64,000 nucleotides of DNA from Bin5 sp022827195 (GCA_965208275.1 OZ242331.1:3224001-3288000); one strand, 5' to 3'; shown: positions 25,481 through 34,502, counted from the stretch's first letter. Numbers and translations are program-made. Notes: generated by a model from the sequence alone, not told the origin.

Positions 25481-26863
25481 TTAGGCATGGTTGAGTTGCA
25501 GCAGTTGATCGACCTCGACGGGCCGGCCGGAGGCGATGGAGTGGTTGGCGGCGATGCCCAGTAGAATCGATGCGGCGCCGTCAATGTGCGAGGCGGCGCG
25601 CGCGTAGGGGTCTTCTGGCGGGTCGGGGTGGAAGATCTGCTCCAGCATGACACGGTCACCGCCGCCATGTCCGCCGAGACCCTCGGGCACCTCCACGCTG
25701 TAGGGCGCGCGGTGCATGGGGAAGACCCAGATGTGCTTGCCGCCGAAGCCGGGCAGCGGGCTGCCGGCAGCGGGAAGGCTCTCCTCCTCGCCGGCGACGA
25801 AGGTGCGCCCAACCGCCTCGATGGCCTCCACTTCGATGCGTCCGCGGTCGCCGGTGACGGCGGCGCGGTAGCCTTCCCAGGGGCAGTAGGCGAGCAACGA
25901 GTAGCTGAGAATTATGCCGTTGCGATAGCGGGCCGTGACGCTCATCGTGTCCTCGGCGGTGATGTTATCGCCGAAGACGTTGCGGTCGCGCAGGTAACCG
26001 CTGTCGGCCTCGGCATTCAGGTAGAGGCCGCGCAGCGTTTCGTCGGACTCGAGGCTGATGGCGAACGGGTCGGCGGCGGCGGCGTCCTCGCCGGTGTAGC
26101 GGTCGTAGTTGTAGCTTTCGCCGCGCGCGGCCGCGTTTTCGCGTCCGTAGAAAAGCAGGTCGCCCTGGGCGTAGACGGTACGGGGAACCGAGTCGATCCA
26201 CCAGTTGATCAGGTCGAAGTGGTGCGTGGCCTTGTGCACGAGCAGGCCGCCGGACTTGTCTTTTTCGCGATGCCAGCGGCGAAAATAGTCGGCGCCGTGG
26301 CGTGTATCCAGCACCCAGGAGAAGTCGACGTGGCGGGGGCGGCCGACCGCGCCCTGCATGATCAGCTCGCGCACGGTGGTTGCAAGCGGCGCGTAGCGGT
26401 AGTTGAATGTGACGCGCAGTGATCGGCCGGTCCGCTCGATCGTGTCGAAAATCTGGCGGGCCTTGGCGTCATCGGTTGTCATGGGCTTTTCGGTGATTGC
26501 ATCGCAGCCCAGCTCCATGGCGCGGCAGATATAGTGGTGATGCGTGGCGTCCATGGTGGTGACGATGACGACGTCCGGCCTGGTGTCGGCGACCATGCGG
26601 TCGAAGTCGCGGGCGAGGTAGGTAGGCAAGGTGCGCGCGCCGCGTTGCCGGACCTGGTTGTTGTACCAGTCCATGCGCGTCTGGCTGAGGTCGCAGAGTG
26701 CGACCAGCTCATTCCACTGAGCGAAGTCGCCGAGGATGGCGTCGATGTACATTCGGGCGCGGCCGCCGGTACCGACGAGCGCGTAGCGGCGCTTGGGAGA
26801 AGACACGGGAGCGTTCCCTTTCCGAAAGTGAGCACAATTCTCTTGTGTTTCTGCCAAATCCAT
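25481..26863 (-). CDS. Gfo/Idh/MocA-family oxidoreductase (long form)
   Basis: 460 aa from ATG 26863; a GTG at 26806 with AAAGGGA 8-10 nt upstream would give 441 aa starting at the Rossmann fold (YALVGTGGRARMYIDAIL) and is equally likely. The catalytic EKP motif is in DAITEKPMTTDDAKA. The C-terminal domain includes RRWHREKDKSGGLLVHK and a substrate-side HHFDLINWW. Longer than usual, like N-acetylgalactosaminidase-type or inositol-type members in carbohydrate loci. A good promoter lies directly upstream (26886-26914). Confidence 0.88.
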   Translation of the reverse strand: MDLAETQENCAHFRKGNAPVSSPKRRYALVGTGGRARMYIDAILGDFAQWNELVALCDLSQTRMDWYNNQVRQRGARTLPTYLARDFDRMVADTRPDVVIVTTMDATHHHYICRAMELGCDAITEKPMTTDDAKARQIFDTIERTGRSLRVTFNYRYAPLATTVRELIMQGAVGRPRHVDFSWVLDTRHGADYFRRWHREKDKSGGLLVHKATHHFDLINWWIDSVPRTVYAQGDLLFYGRENAAARGESYNYDRYTGEDAAAADPFAISLESDETLRGLYLNAEADSGYLRDRNVFGDNITAEDTMSVTARYRNGIILSYSLLAYCPWEGYRAAVTGDRGRIEVEAIEAVGRTFVAGEEESLPAAGSPLPGFGGKHIWVFPMHRAPYSVEVPEGLGGHGGGDRVMLEQIFHPDPPEDPYARAASHIDGAASILLGIAANHSIASGRPVEVDQLLQLNHA

Positions 26864-26885
26864 GCTAGATTTCTAATACAAATGT

Positions 26886-26914
26886 ACTATAATGGTAACA
26901 CTATCCAATGTAAA
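26886..26914 (-). promoter_or_regulatory. Promoter of the Gfo/Idh-SDR operon
   Basis: On the minus strand TTTACA (26909-26914) and TATAGT (26886-26891) are exactly 17 bp apart. Transcription would start near 26879, close to the ATG at 26863. The -10 overlaps a plus-strand TATAAT. Confidence 0.6.
26888..26893 (+). promoter_or_regulatory. -10 box (TATAAT) for hicAB
   Basis: A perfect TATAAT on the plus strand, about 95 nt before hicA. The -35 is weak (TAGATT at 16 bp). It shares bases with the opposite-strand TATAGT, so the two promoters would compete. Confidence 0.45.
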
Positions 26915-26988
26915 CCTGCTGTTGTGGAGGGGCAAAGTACCTTCAGCAATCGCTGGAAGTTGATATTGCTAATGGTCCTATTGAAGCA

Positions 26989-27255
26989 ATGGGGCTAAAT
27001 CGTAAACAGCCAAAAACGCTGAAAGACGTCTTTGACCGCCCAACTCGAACGAACATTCGCTGGTCCGATGTGGAAAACCTCTTCATCGCTGTCGGCGCCA
27101 GAGTTACGGAAGGCAAGGGCTCTCGCGTTCGCATCGATATGAATGACCATGTTCGGACATTTCATCGCCCCCACCCCGGCAAGGAAGCAAAACGCTATGC
27201 CGTCGAAGCTGTTCGAGCGTTTCTGCGAGAAAACGGAATAGAACCTGAACAATGA
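26989..27255 (+). CDS. hicA: HicA-family toxin (mRNA interferase)
   Basis: 88 aa with the small dsRBD-like fold: WSDVENLFIAVGARVTEGKG, SRVRIDM, then FHRPHPGKEAKRYAVEAV carrying the conserved His, and RAFLRENGIEP at the end. HicA toxins cleave mRNA and are neutralised by HicB. The stop overlaps the hicB start by 4 bp (ATGA). The ATG lacks a clear ribosome binding site; a GGAGGGG at 26927-26933 has no start codon at proper distance, and the frame stays open upstream, so the N-terminus is uncertain. Confidence 0.88.
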   Translation: MGLNRKQPKTLKDVFDRPTRTNIRWSDVENLFIAVGARVTEGKGSRVRIDMNDHVRTFHRPHPGKEAKRYAVEAVRAFLRENGIEPEQ

Positions 27256-27593
27256 ACTACAGAGGGTACACAGCCGACATACGTTATGACGAGAGGGACC
27301 GGATCTTCTGGGGTCATCTCCTGGGAACGTGCGACGACGTCTACTTTGAAGGAACCTCGGTCGAGGAGCTGGAAACGGCTTTCCACGAGGCTGTTGACGA
27401 TTATCTGACCTATTGCGAAGAGACAGGCAGGGAACCGACAAGAGTCGAAAGCGGCCAAACTCCCAGCGAGATTTCAGTCCGGGTGACCAAGGAATTGCAA
27501 TACCGGACATTCGTCGCCGCGCAACAGAGCGGTGTTAGCCTCGACGATTTTGTCGAGGACGCACTTAATCGGGCCCTCCAAGAATCCACTTAG
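27252..27593 (+). CDS. hicB: HicB-family antitoxin
   Basis: 113 aa. An N-terminal HicB-like degraded RNase H fold (YRGYTADIRYDERDRIFWG, VYFEGTSVEELETAFHEAV, DYLTYCEETGREP) is followed by a C-terminal ribbon-helix-helix-like DNA-binding end (ISVRVTKELQYRTFVAAQ, SLDDFVEDALNRAL). It neutralises HicA and probably autoregulates the pair. Translationally coupled to hicA. Convergent with the sulfatase gene 30 bp away. Confidence 0.92.
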   Translation: MNYRGYTADIRYDERDRIFWGHLLGTCDDVYFEGTSVEELETAFHEAVDDYLTYCEETGREPTRVESGQTPSEISVRVTKELQYRTFVAAQQSGVSLDDFVEDALNRALQEST

Positions 27594-27623
27594 CTGGCAA
27601 TTCAGCCGAATCCAATTTCGCCC

Positions 27624-29132
27624 CTACTTTTGCCCAGGCATGCCGACTTGTCTGCCAGACAGGTCAAACGGCGGCGGCGGCCAGTGCAGCCCGCGCTGGC
27701 CTGAGAGTTCACGGTTTTGGGCCGGCTGCCATTCGCGCTGGGGCAGGCCGACCAGTTCGCCGTCTTGCAGCCACGCCTCGTCGCTGCCGTACAGCTCATC
27801 CAGCAGGTGCGCGGTCAAAGTTTGGCGCAGTTGCGCGTGTTCCTGCGACGCGCTCAGATCGTGCATCTCGAGCGGATCGGCGTCCAGGTCGAAGAGCTGG
27901 AAGCGGTTGCCGGTGGGGTAGTAGATCAGCTTGTACTGGTCCTTCCGGACCATGCGAGTCGCCATCGGCCCTTCGCCCACTTCGCCGAAGAGATAGGGAC
28001 GGCGTTCGGCGACCATCGACTTGCCCTCGACGCTATCAGGGACGGGGATTCCGGCCAGTTCGAGCAGCGTGGGCATGACATCCTGCCAGCCGACGAGGCG
28101 ATCATCCTCGGTGCCTGCCGGCGTGCGTTCGTCGCCGGCCGGGCCGAGGAGGAGCATCGGGATGTTGGCGGCCTGCTCGTAGTAGAGCCGCTTGGCCCAC
28201 AGCCCGTGGTGTCCCAGCATATCGCCGTGGTCGCTGGTGAAGCAGATGATCGTGTTGTCGAGCAGCTTTTCCTCGCGCAAGGTGCCAATGACGCGGCGCA
28301 GCTGGTGATCGATGTGTGTGCAGAGCGCGTAGAAGGCACGGTGGATGCCCTGTAGAGCCCCTTCGCTGAAGGCGTCGCCATAGCGGGTTTGGATCACCTG
28401 TAGCGGATAGGGCAGGTCGGCGAAATCTTCCGACCACGCGGCCCGATAAGGAAGCGGGATTTCGATGTCGCGGTAGAGATTATAGTACCATTCCAGCGGC
28501 ACGAGCGGCGGGTGGGGGTGGCAGTAGGAGAGGAACCAGAGTCCGGGCCGCGTCGGGTCGCGGCGGCGAATCATCCGGCACATCTGGTCGGTAGCCCAGT
28601 TTGTGACGTGGGTGTGCTCGGGCAGATGCCAGGGCCGGAAGTCGTACTCGTTGTTGCTCATGCCGTGTGCGTAGGAGCGACCCGGGTAGCCCTCCTCCCC
28701 CATCCACAGCTCGTAATCGTCGATCGCCCCGAGAATGGGGCGGCCCTCCTCGGCGAGGATCACATCGTCGAAGCCGATGCGATCGCGCTGGGGGAAGACA
28801 TGCAGCTTGCCGACCGCGTAGGCCTGATAGCCGGCGTCGCGGAAGGTCTGGGCAAGCGTTGGAAAGGGCGGCATCGGCTCCTGCACCATGAAGTTGCGGT
28901 CGCCGTGCGTGCGCGTGGTGGTGCCGGTCATGAGCGTGCGGCGGGCGGGTATGCAGACCGGGCATTCGGCGTAGGCGTTGGTATAGCGCACGCCGGCGTC
29001 TGCCAGGCTGTCGAGGGTTGGCGTGCGGATAGCGCCGTGTCCGGCTCCGCCCATCAGGTATGCAGGCCAGTGGTCAGTCGAGATTAGAAGTACGGACGGC
29101 GCGTCGGCCGCGCCGCTGGCGTGTGGTGCCAT
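27624..29132 (-). CDS. Formylglycine-dependent sulfatase
   Basis: 502 aa. The N-terminal alkaline-phosphatase-like core has LLISTDHWP (metal Asp) and the modification motif CIPARRTLMTG with Cys60, which fits CxPxR for conversion to formylglycine. Further active-site parts are VGKLHVFPQRDRIGFDD and FTSDHGDMLGHHGLW. No signal peptide is seen, so it acts in the cytoplasm on imported substrate. Third gene of an operon with an enolase-superfamily enzyme and a DapA-superfamily enzyme, 16 nt after the latter. The maturase (FGE or anSME) is not in the window. Confidence 0.92.
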   Translation of the reverse strand: MAPHASGAADAPSVLLISTDHWPAYLMGGAGHGAIRTPTLDSLADAGVRYTNAYAECPVCIPARRTLMTGTTTRTHGDRNFMVQEPMPPFPTLAQTFRDAGYQAYAVGKLHVFPQRDRIGFDDVILAEEGRPILGAIDDYELWMGEEGYPGRSYAHGMSNNEYDFRPWHLPEHTHVTNWATDQMCRMIRRRDPTRPGLWFLSYCHPHPPLVPLEWYYNLYRDIEIPLPYRAAWSEDFADLPYPLQVIQTRYGDAFSEGALQGIHRAFYALCTHIDHQLRRVIGTLREEKLLDNTIICFTSDHGDMLGHHGLWAKRLYYEQAANIPMLLLGPAGDERTPAGTEDDRLVGWQDVMPTLLELAGIPVPDSVEGKSMVAERRPYLFGEVGEGPMATRMVRKDQYKLIYYPTGNRFQLFDLDADPLEMHDLSASQEHAQLRQTLTAHLLDELYGSDEAWLQDGELVGLPQREWQPAQNRELSGQRGLHWPPPPFDLSGRQVGMPGQK

Positions 29133-29148
29133 TGTCAGACTCCAGGAC

Positions 29149-30105
29149 TCAGTGATATTGCGCCAGGTCGGCGATCGCGGCCTTCACTTCGCGGGCGATT
29201 TCGGCGGGAACAAGCGGGTTGAACGGGGCGCCGTCGCCGCCGTCAATGTCGTCGAAGCCGGACTGGGCCATGGCCGAAATCACAGCCCCGTAGTTGTAGC
29301 GTCGCCCGCCGCGGAAGCGCAACTCCTCGAGCGCGAAGATTGCATCCTCCACCCGTTGGGACTCGGCAAAGTCACCGAGGCGCTGCGCGTTGTTTATGGC
29401 GTCGGAGGCGCCGGCATAGACGATGGCGATGCCAGAGGTGTGCCCCTTGGAGCCGAGCCGGGCCGCGCGCGTGCTGCGGTCGCCGATGCCCCAGATGACG
29501 AGACCGTTGTCGCCGAGCGCGCGCTTGAGCGGCTCGACGTCGTCCTCGCTCGTGCCTACCTTCACGCCGACAAATGCTTCCGAGTCGCGGAAGAGGTTTT
29601 CCATCTGGGCAATGTCGCGGCCGTCCTTGAAGTAGTAGATTAGCCGGGCGCCGAAGCAGTCGTTCATCTCCTCGCCGAAGGCCATGAACTCGCTGCACAT
29701 GCTGTCGGGGTCGTAGACGCCGGCCAGAGGCATGATGAGGTAGGCGTCTGGAGGTCGCTCGAGCGCGGCGAGCTCGCTGATGGTCTGCCTGGCTTCGGCG
29801 AGTGGATTGGGCAGCACGCCGGCTACGTAAACGCCCTCGTGTCCCATTGCCCGCGTCGTGATGTCGACCAGGCCGACGTGCTCGGCGCGGGTCATCTGGT
29901 GGATGGGGCTGGTGCCGGCGATGGAGAGGACGCGGGGGCGGTCTTCGCTCTGCCTGTTGTTCTGCATCAGGTAGCGCACGTTCTTGAGGTGCGCTTCGTT
30001 ATCGATGTTGCCGTTGCTGTAAGGCACGACGGGAATTGCGGTTACGCCTTCCAGCGCGGCCAGCAGCTCGGTGGTTGAGAGTTGGGCCTGTGTTGCGATC
30101 GTCAT
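29149..30105 (-). CDS. DapA/NanA-superfamily aldolase or dehydratase
   Basis: 318 aa from ATG 30105 (AGGAGG upstream); the frame is open to 30222 but the extra residues are not family-like. Class I aldolase TIM barrel: GVTAIPVVPYSNGNID, IAGTSPIHQMT in place of GTTGE, Tyr157/158 in RLIYYFKDG, and the Schiff-base Lys182 in AFVGVKVGTSEDD. Members include KDG aldolase, KDG dehydratase and dihydrodipicolinate synthase; biosynthetic use is unlikely here. Downstream of an enolase-superfamily dehydratase, so a 2-keto-3-deoxy sugar acid is the probable substrate (inference). Confidence 0.88.
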   Translation of the reverse strand: MTIATQAQLSTTELLAALEGVTAIPVVPYSNGNIDNEAHLKNVRYLMQNNRQSEDRPRVLSIAGTSPIHQMTRAEHVGLVDITTRAMGHEGVYVAGVLPNPLAEARQTISELAALERPPDAYLIMPLAGVYDPDSMCSEFMAFGEEMNDCFGARLIYYFKDGRDIAQMENLFRDSEAFVGVKVGTSEDDVEPLKRALGDNGLVIWGIGDRSTRAARLGSKGHTSGIAIVYAGASDAINNAQRLGDFAESQRVEDAIFALEELRFRGGRRYNYGAVISAMAQSGFDDIDGGDGAPFNPLVPAEIAREVKAAIADLAQYH

Positions 30106-30222
30106 AGGGGCTCCTCCTGTGACGGCAGGCGAAATGCCTGCGCCGTTGCTGAAGGTGGGATACTTGCTATACGAGAATCGTGCTGGGTTGTGTGTGCCGG
30201 GCCGGACCGCAGCCGCGCGCAC

Positions 30223-31383
30223 TCACCATTCTACCACCGAGACGCGATTTCTCTCTACCCAATCCCAATTTATTTCAACGCCGAGCCCCGGCCCCTGCGG
30301 GACCGACACATGGCCGTTGGCGTCGATGGCGTCCAGTTCGTCGCGATAGTCGATGTAGAGTTCGGGCTCGTGGCTGGCGGGCGCCTTGGGGTGCAGCAGG
30401 CCCATCTCGTAGTAGTTCGTGTTGCGGATGGAGGCCATGCACTGGCGCTGGGCCGGGCCGGGGCCGTGGAATTCGAGGTCGATGCCGAGCGCCTCGCAGG
30501 CGTGGGCCAGTTTGATCACGCCGGTGATGCCGTCATAGCCGACGTCGCCGCGCACGTAGTCGGTGGCGTCGGCGAGGGCGAAGTCGATGTGCGGCTCGAG
30601 CGAGCGCACGTGCTCTGTCTGCAGGATCGGGGTTGTGATCAACTGGCGCAGCTTGCGGTGGGCGAACTGGGAGATGCCGCCGTCGCGGTAGGGGTCTTCG
30701 TACCAGAAAAAGCGGTTCTCGTCACAGGCCCAGCCTACCTTGACCGCGTCGCCGAAGGTGATCAGCTCGCAGGCGGGGTCCAGCATCAGGTCCATCTTGT
30801 CGCCGACGCGTTGGCCGACGGCGTGGACGTTGGCGACCTCCTGGCTGACAGGGGCGCGTCCCCAGCCGTGGATCTTGAAGGCCGGATAACCAAGTTCGAG
30901 GCACTGTTCGGCGAAGTCGGCGAAGGCCTCGGGTGATGAGAGGCCGTCGGGCTGGTGGTCGCCGTGGTAGGTACTGGCGTAGCAGGGGACGCTCTCCTTG
31001 TAGCCGCCCAACAGCTTGTAGACGGGCTGCTCGTAGAGCTTGCCGGCGATGTCCCAGAGCGCGATGTCGATTGGCGCGAGGCCGATGCGGGCCACCTGCC
31101 GGAGGGCGCGCTTGACCTCGGTGTAGATCAGCTCGCGCTGCAGCGCGCTGCGGCCGATCAGAAAGTGGGCAAAGATGGGAATGGTCGAGAACTCGGCCGC
31201 GCGGCCGCCGGCGTATTCGCCGACGATGCCCTGGTCGGTCTCGATACGCAGGACATTCCCTTCGTGCTTGATGCGGTTGCCCGGCTCGTAGACGATGTTG
31301 AAACCGTTGTAGTCGGTGCCGAGATCCTCTCTCTCGCAGGTATAGGTATGCAGTTCGATTTTGGTGATGATCGGATCGGCCAT
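30223..31383 (-). CDS. Enolase-superfamily sugar-acid dehydratase (mandelate racemase/muconate cycloisomerase group)
   Basis: 386 aa from ATG 31383, where the protein begins MADPIITKIELHTYTCE as in the family; an upstream open stretch to 31593 is ignored. The KxH base motif is in GYPAFKIHGWGRAPV. Metal ligands Asp in LMLDPACEL and Glu in FFWYEDPYRDG are present, then LQTEHVRSL, and DATDYVRGDVGYDGITG near the other side. It would dehydrate a sugar acid to a 2-keto-3-deoxy acid. Promoter-proximal gene of a three-gene operon with the DapA-type enzyme and a sulfatase. Confidence 0.9.
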   Translation of the reverse strand: MADPIITKIELHTYTCEREDLGTDYNGFNIVYEPGNRIKHEGNVLRIETDQGIVGEYAGGRAAEFSTIPIFAHFLIGRSALQRELIYTEVKRALRQVARIGLAPIDIALWDIAGKLYEQPVYKLLGGYKESVPCYASTYHGDHQPDGLSSPEAFADFAEQCLELGYPAFKIHGWGRAPVSQEVANVHAVGQRVGDKMDLMLDPACELITFGDAVKVGWACDENRFFWYEDPYRDGGISQFAHRKLRQLITTPILQTEHVRSLEPHIDFALADATDYVRGDVGYDGITGVIKLAHACEALGIDLEFHGPGPAQRQCMASIRNTNYYEMGLLHPKAPASHEPELYIDYRDELDAIDANGHVSVPQGPGLGVEINWDWVERNRVSVVEW

Positions 31384-31617
31384 AGTTTGCCCCGCCTGTG
31401 GGATGGTTGGTTGCCTGAGGTGGCATAGAGACTGCGCGCCGGCGAAGTGCGCCCTGCACATTCTACACCGACTCACAGGAGTCCGCACCCCGCCCACAAT
31501 AGAGTTGTATGGAAAGGCCGCCGCGCTGGCGGCGCCTTCCACACTTCCACCCCTGGCAGATCGGTGCTTCGATCCGGCCCGGGGGGCGTTCATCCCGGTA
31601 TTGAACGGGGGCAGAAG

Positions 31618-32094
31618 CTATCGGCGCGGCCAAAAGGTGCGGGCTGGCGGCCAATCCTGGCGATGCGTTTTGCGGAGCAGGTCGAAGGCTTTTGTCCCGA
31701 TGAACGGTCCGGTGCAGATGACAAGAACGCCCAGGATTGAAGGGAAACCGAGGTAGGAAACGGCAACCCATGCGGAGATCCCCAGGCCCAAATAGCGGAA
31801 ATAGAGCTTGAGGATATGACCGAAAGGACCCTCGTTCTTACATAAGAGCGTGTGTGCGACTTCTCCGGAAGAGATCGCCGCGACAAGAATGTACATCGGA
31901 ACAAGAGAGTCGAAGTAGCTGTGTGCGGTCAGGGTGACCATGATAGCAGCAAACAGGAACAGGAGCCCGACGGCATATCCGCCTACTTTCACATCTGTCA
32001 AGAATGCTACAGCGTTGCAGAATGCCGACGTACGCTCCTCCTCCGGTCCACATCGTCCCTCAATTGTGTCATTCACGGTTGAAAGAATCCTCAT
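31618..32094 (-). CDS. Hypothetical small membrane protein
   Basis: 158 aa, unrecognised. Three or four hydrophobic segments are visible: GGYAVGLLFLFAAIMVTL (about 38-55), YILVAAISSGEVA, and LGLGISAWVAVSYLGF with SILGVLVICTGPFIG. The C-terminus is basic. No good ribosome binding site precedes the ATG at 32094, so the start may be wrong. It is 234 bp from the enolase-superfamily gene. Hydrophobicity makes it more likely real than the overlapping frames. Confidence 0.5.
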   Translation of the reverse strand: MRILSTVNDTIEGRCGPEEERTSAFCNAVAFLTDVKVGGYAVGLLFLFAAIMVTLTAHSYFDSLVPMYILVAAISSGEVAHTLLCKNEGPFGHILKLYFRYLGLGISAWVAVSYLGFPSILGVLVICTGPFIGTKAFDLLRKTHRQDWPPARTFWPRR

Positions 32095-32527
32095 CGTGTA
32101 CTGCGCGAGAGGCCGCCCGCCATGGCGCGACTCTCACGACAAGGCACTTTCGGGTAAGTCCGGTGCTACCTATTGGGCCGCCTGGCCGGTCTGGGAAGCA
32201 GAAGACCTGCGGTCTTTCTAATAAATAGAATAGCGGCATTGGGCGGCGGCTTGCCCGTTGAAATATCCTGATTTCAGGAGGAGAACTTGCCGATTTTGGC
32301 GTATCTGACGTCGGATTGCGGAGGTAAGAGGGAAGACTTGGAGCCAAGCGAGGTGTCAAAACGTGACTTCTGGCGACAAGGAGGAAAGTGAAAGGGGGCA
32401 CGTGCAGGCGTTGAGGAGGGCAGCAATCGCGGGGAAAGACAGATGGATGAAGGGGAGCCAGCAGTCAAGACGAGAGTGCGTTTGTCATAGCCGCGGCCGT
32501 CCCGAGAAGCCAGGCAGCAACGAAGCG
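32095..32527. other. 433-bp intergenic stretch, nothing recognisable
   Basis: Contains several GGAGG-like purine runs on the plus strand and an open plus-strand frame that later reads antisense through the Rieske gene. No conserved motif, repeat or RNA fold was recognised. Confidence 0.5.
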
Positions 32528-32995
32528 CTACGCATGCAGCACGACCCAGCCGTCCTCGACCGTTACGTCGAAGCTCTCGACAGAGGGATCCTCTTCCTCG
32601 GCGCGCTGCTCGACCGTCACGTCGTAGGTCCGCACGCGCAGGCGGTGTGGATTGAAGACCGAGCGACCGCTGGTGATGTCGAACTCCCAGCCATGCCAGG
32701 GGCAGCGCAGGACCTGGCCTTCCCGCTCCCAGATGAACTCGCCGGGCTGGCTGGCGCGGGCGGTGCCGGTGATCGTTCCGCGGCAGAGGGGCGCGCCCTG
32801 GTGCGGGCAGAGGCTGCGCAGCGCGTAGAAGTCGCCGTGTACGTTAAAGACGCCGATCGAGCGGCTGCCGACATCGACGATCCTGCGCTCGCCGGGCAGT
32901 AGCTCGGAGACACGGCAGATGGCGTGGGGCCGCGTTCCGGCGCGGCGCGGGGTGGCATGTTTCGGGCCGTTGCCGGCGATTTTCTCTTTCTTCAC
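32528..32995 (-). CDS. Rieske 2Fe-2S ferredoxin-like protein
   Basis: 155 aa with one Rieske domain: Cys63-Pro-His65 in SLCPHQGAPLC and Cys98-x2-His101 in RCPWHGWEFD, spacing normal. No membrane anchor, so it is a soluble oxygenase-type or assimilatory ferredoxin component. It follows the sulfatase gene by only 7 nt and is probably translated from the same mRNA. The linked oxygenase is not adjacent, making its electron partner unclear. Confidence 0.92.
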   Translation of the reverse strand: MKKEKIAGNGPKHATPRRAGTRPHAICRVSELLPGERRIVDVGSRSIGVFNVHGDFYALRSLCPHQGAPLCRGTITGTARASQPGEFIWEREGQVLRCPWHGWEFDITSGRSVFNPHRLRVRTYDVTVEQRAEEEDPSVESFDVTVEDGWVVLHA

Positions 32996-33002
32996 AGTCT
33001 TC

Positions 33003-34403
33003 TCAGTATGGCCAGGCGCGCGGCAGCGGCCTCTCCGCGGCCAGCAGCTTGCGGCTTAGCCGGTGGCGCACGTCGGCCAGTTCGGCCGCGTAGGCTGGCT
33101 CGGCGGCCACGTCGCGGTAATCGCCCCATTCGGCGGACAGATCGTAGAGACATTCGGAGCCGTCAGCGTGGAGGACGTACCGAAAACGCTCTGTCCGCAG
33201 CGATTTCCAGCCGGTATGTTCGGTCAGGGCGGAGTCGTCGCCGTGTCCGTCGCCGTACAGCCGCGGCAGGAGCGATCGGCCCTGCAGGTGGGGCGGAATC
33301 TGAATTGCGGCCAGGTCGAGGATGGTCGGCAGCACGTCGAGCGCCTCGGTCAGCCCGGAATCGGTGCGTGCGCGGGCAGCATTGCCCGGCAGACGCATAA
33401 GCAGCGGGACGCGGCTGCACTGGTCGTGGGCGGGGTAGCCCTTGCCGTAACGCAGGTGCTCACCGAGCCACTCGCCGTGATCGGAGGTAAAGATGACAAC
33501 GGTATCATCGGCAAGACCCAGCTCTTCGAGCGAAGCCAGCATCCGACCGACGTGATGGTCGACCTCGCTGACCTGGCCGAAGTAGCCCTGCCGCGCCAGT
33601 CGCAGTTCTTCGTCGGGAAAGTTGTGCGCGTTGCGCTGCGCTTCCGCTTCTGGCGGAAAGGACGGCAGGGGCAGGGACGCAGGATCGTAGAGGTCGAAGT
33701 ATTGCTGCGGCGCCACCCACGGGGAGTGGGGCGAGTAGATGCCGGCGATGCAGAGGAAGTGCTGGCCTGAACGGGCCTGACGGCGCATGAATTCGATGGA
33801 CTGTTCGGCGACAAATGCGGTGTGTGTCATATCGTCGCGGCAGCGAGCGGAAAGAGGACGCTTGGGAAAGCGTTCAGCAGGATGGTCGATGCCATCCTGC
33901 ACGTCCATTGTCCGTTGCCAGACCTCGGTCATCGGCGCCAATCCCCAGCTGATGTGCGGAAGCTGGTCGGGCGCGCGGCGGCGTACCCAGGCTCGATAGG
34001 CGTCTTCGTACGAGCCGGGCTCATCGGAGATCTCCAGGTGGTGGAAGCCGTATGGGGGATGGTGCGTGCGGTGATCGCGGTTGGCGTGGGGCTGAAAGTG
34101 CAGCTTGCCGATGTTGGCCGAGCGGTAGCCATAGGGGGCGAGGAGGCGGGGCAGGGTGACGGTGTCCTCGGGCACGGGCACGCCCATGTGGGTGATGCCG
34201 AGGGTGGATGGATACTGCCCCGTGAGAAAACTGAGGCGGCTGGGCATGCAGACGGGGTTTTGGACGAAGCAGTGATCGAAGCTGACGCTTGCGCCCGCCA
34301 GGCGGTCGAGATGGGGTGTGCAGATGTGGGGGTTGCCGCTGGCGCCAAGGGCATCCCAGCGTTGTTGATCGGTGTAGATGATCAGGAAGTTGGGGCGGCG
34401 CAT
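33003..34403 (-). CDS. Formylglycine-dependent sulfatase
   Basis: 466 aa. NFLIIYTDQQRWDALG at the N-terminus supplies metal ligands. The formylglycine motif is Cys52-Met-Pro-Ser-Arg56 in VCMPSRLSFLTGQYPS, the canonical CxPSR. IGKLHFQPHANRDHR and FTSDHGEWLGEH are also conserved. No signal peptide. Only distantly like the sulfatase at 27624-29132, which has CIPAR. Paired with the Rieske gene. Confidence 0.94.
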   Translation of the reverse strand: MRRPNFLIIYTDQQRWDALGASGNPHICTPHLDRLAGASVSFDHCFVQNPVCMPSRLSFLTGQYPSTLGITHMGVPVPEDTVTLPRLLAPYGYRSANIGKLHFQPHANRDHRTHHPPYGFHHLEISDEPGSYEDAYRAWVRRRAPDQLPHISWGLAPMTEVWQRTMDVQDGIDHPAERFPKRPLSARCRDDMTHTAFVAEQSIEFMRRQARSGQHFLCIAGIYSPHSPWVAPQQYFDLYDPASLPLPSFPPEAEAQRNAHNFPDEELRLARQGYFGQVSEVDHHVGRMLASLEELGLADDTVVIFTSDHGEWLGEHLRYGKGYPAHDQCSRVPLLMRLPGNAARARTDSGLTEALDVLPTILDLAAIQIPPHLQGRSLLPRLYGDGHGDDSALTEHTGWKSLRTERFRYVLHADGSECLYDLSAEWGDYRDVAAEPAYAAELADVRHRLSRKLLAAERPLPRAWPY

Positions 34404-34502
34404 GTGATCAAGAGAACGTGAGTAGTGGAATGCGGCCAGTGTAGTATACTATCCACTGTCCACGGATTACTAACCATTGCTGTTTTATGCGAGGTACTTG
34501 CC

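Noticed and set aside
32363..32902. Plus-strand 179-codon open frame
   Set aside because: Its second half is antisense to the Rieske gene, and the first half has no recognisable motif.
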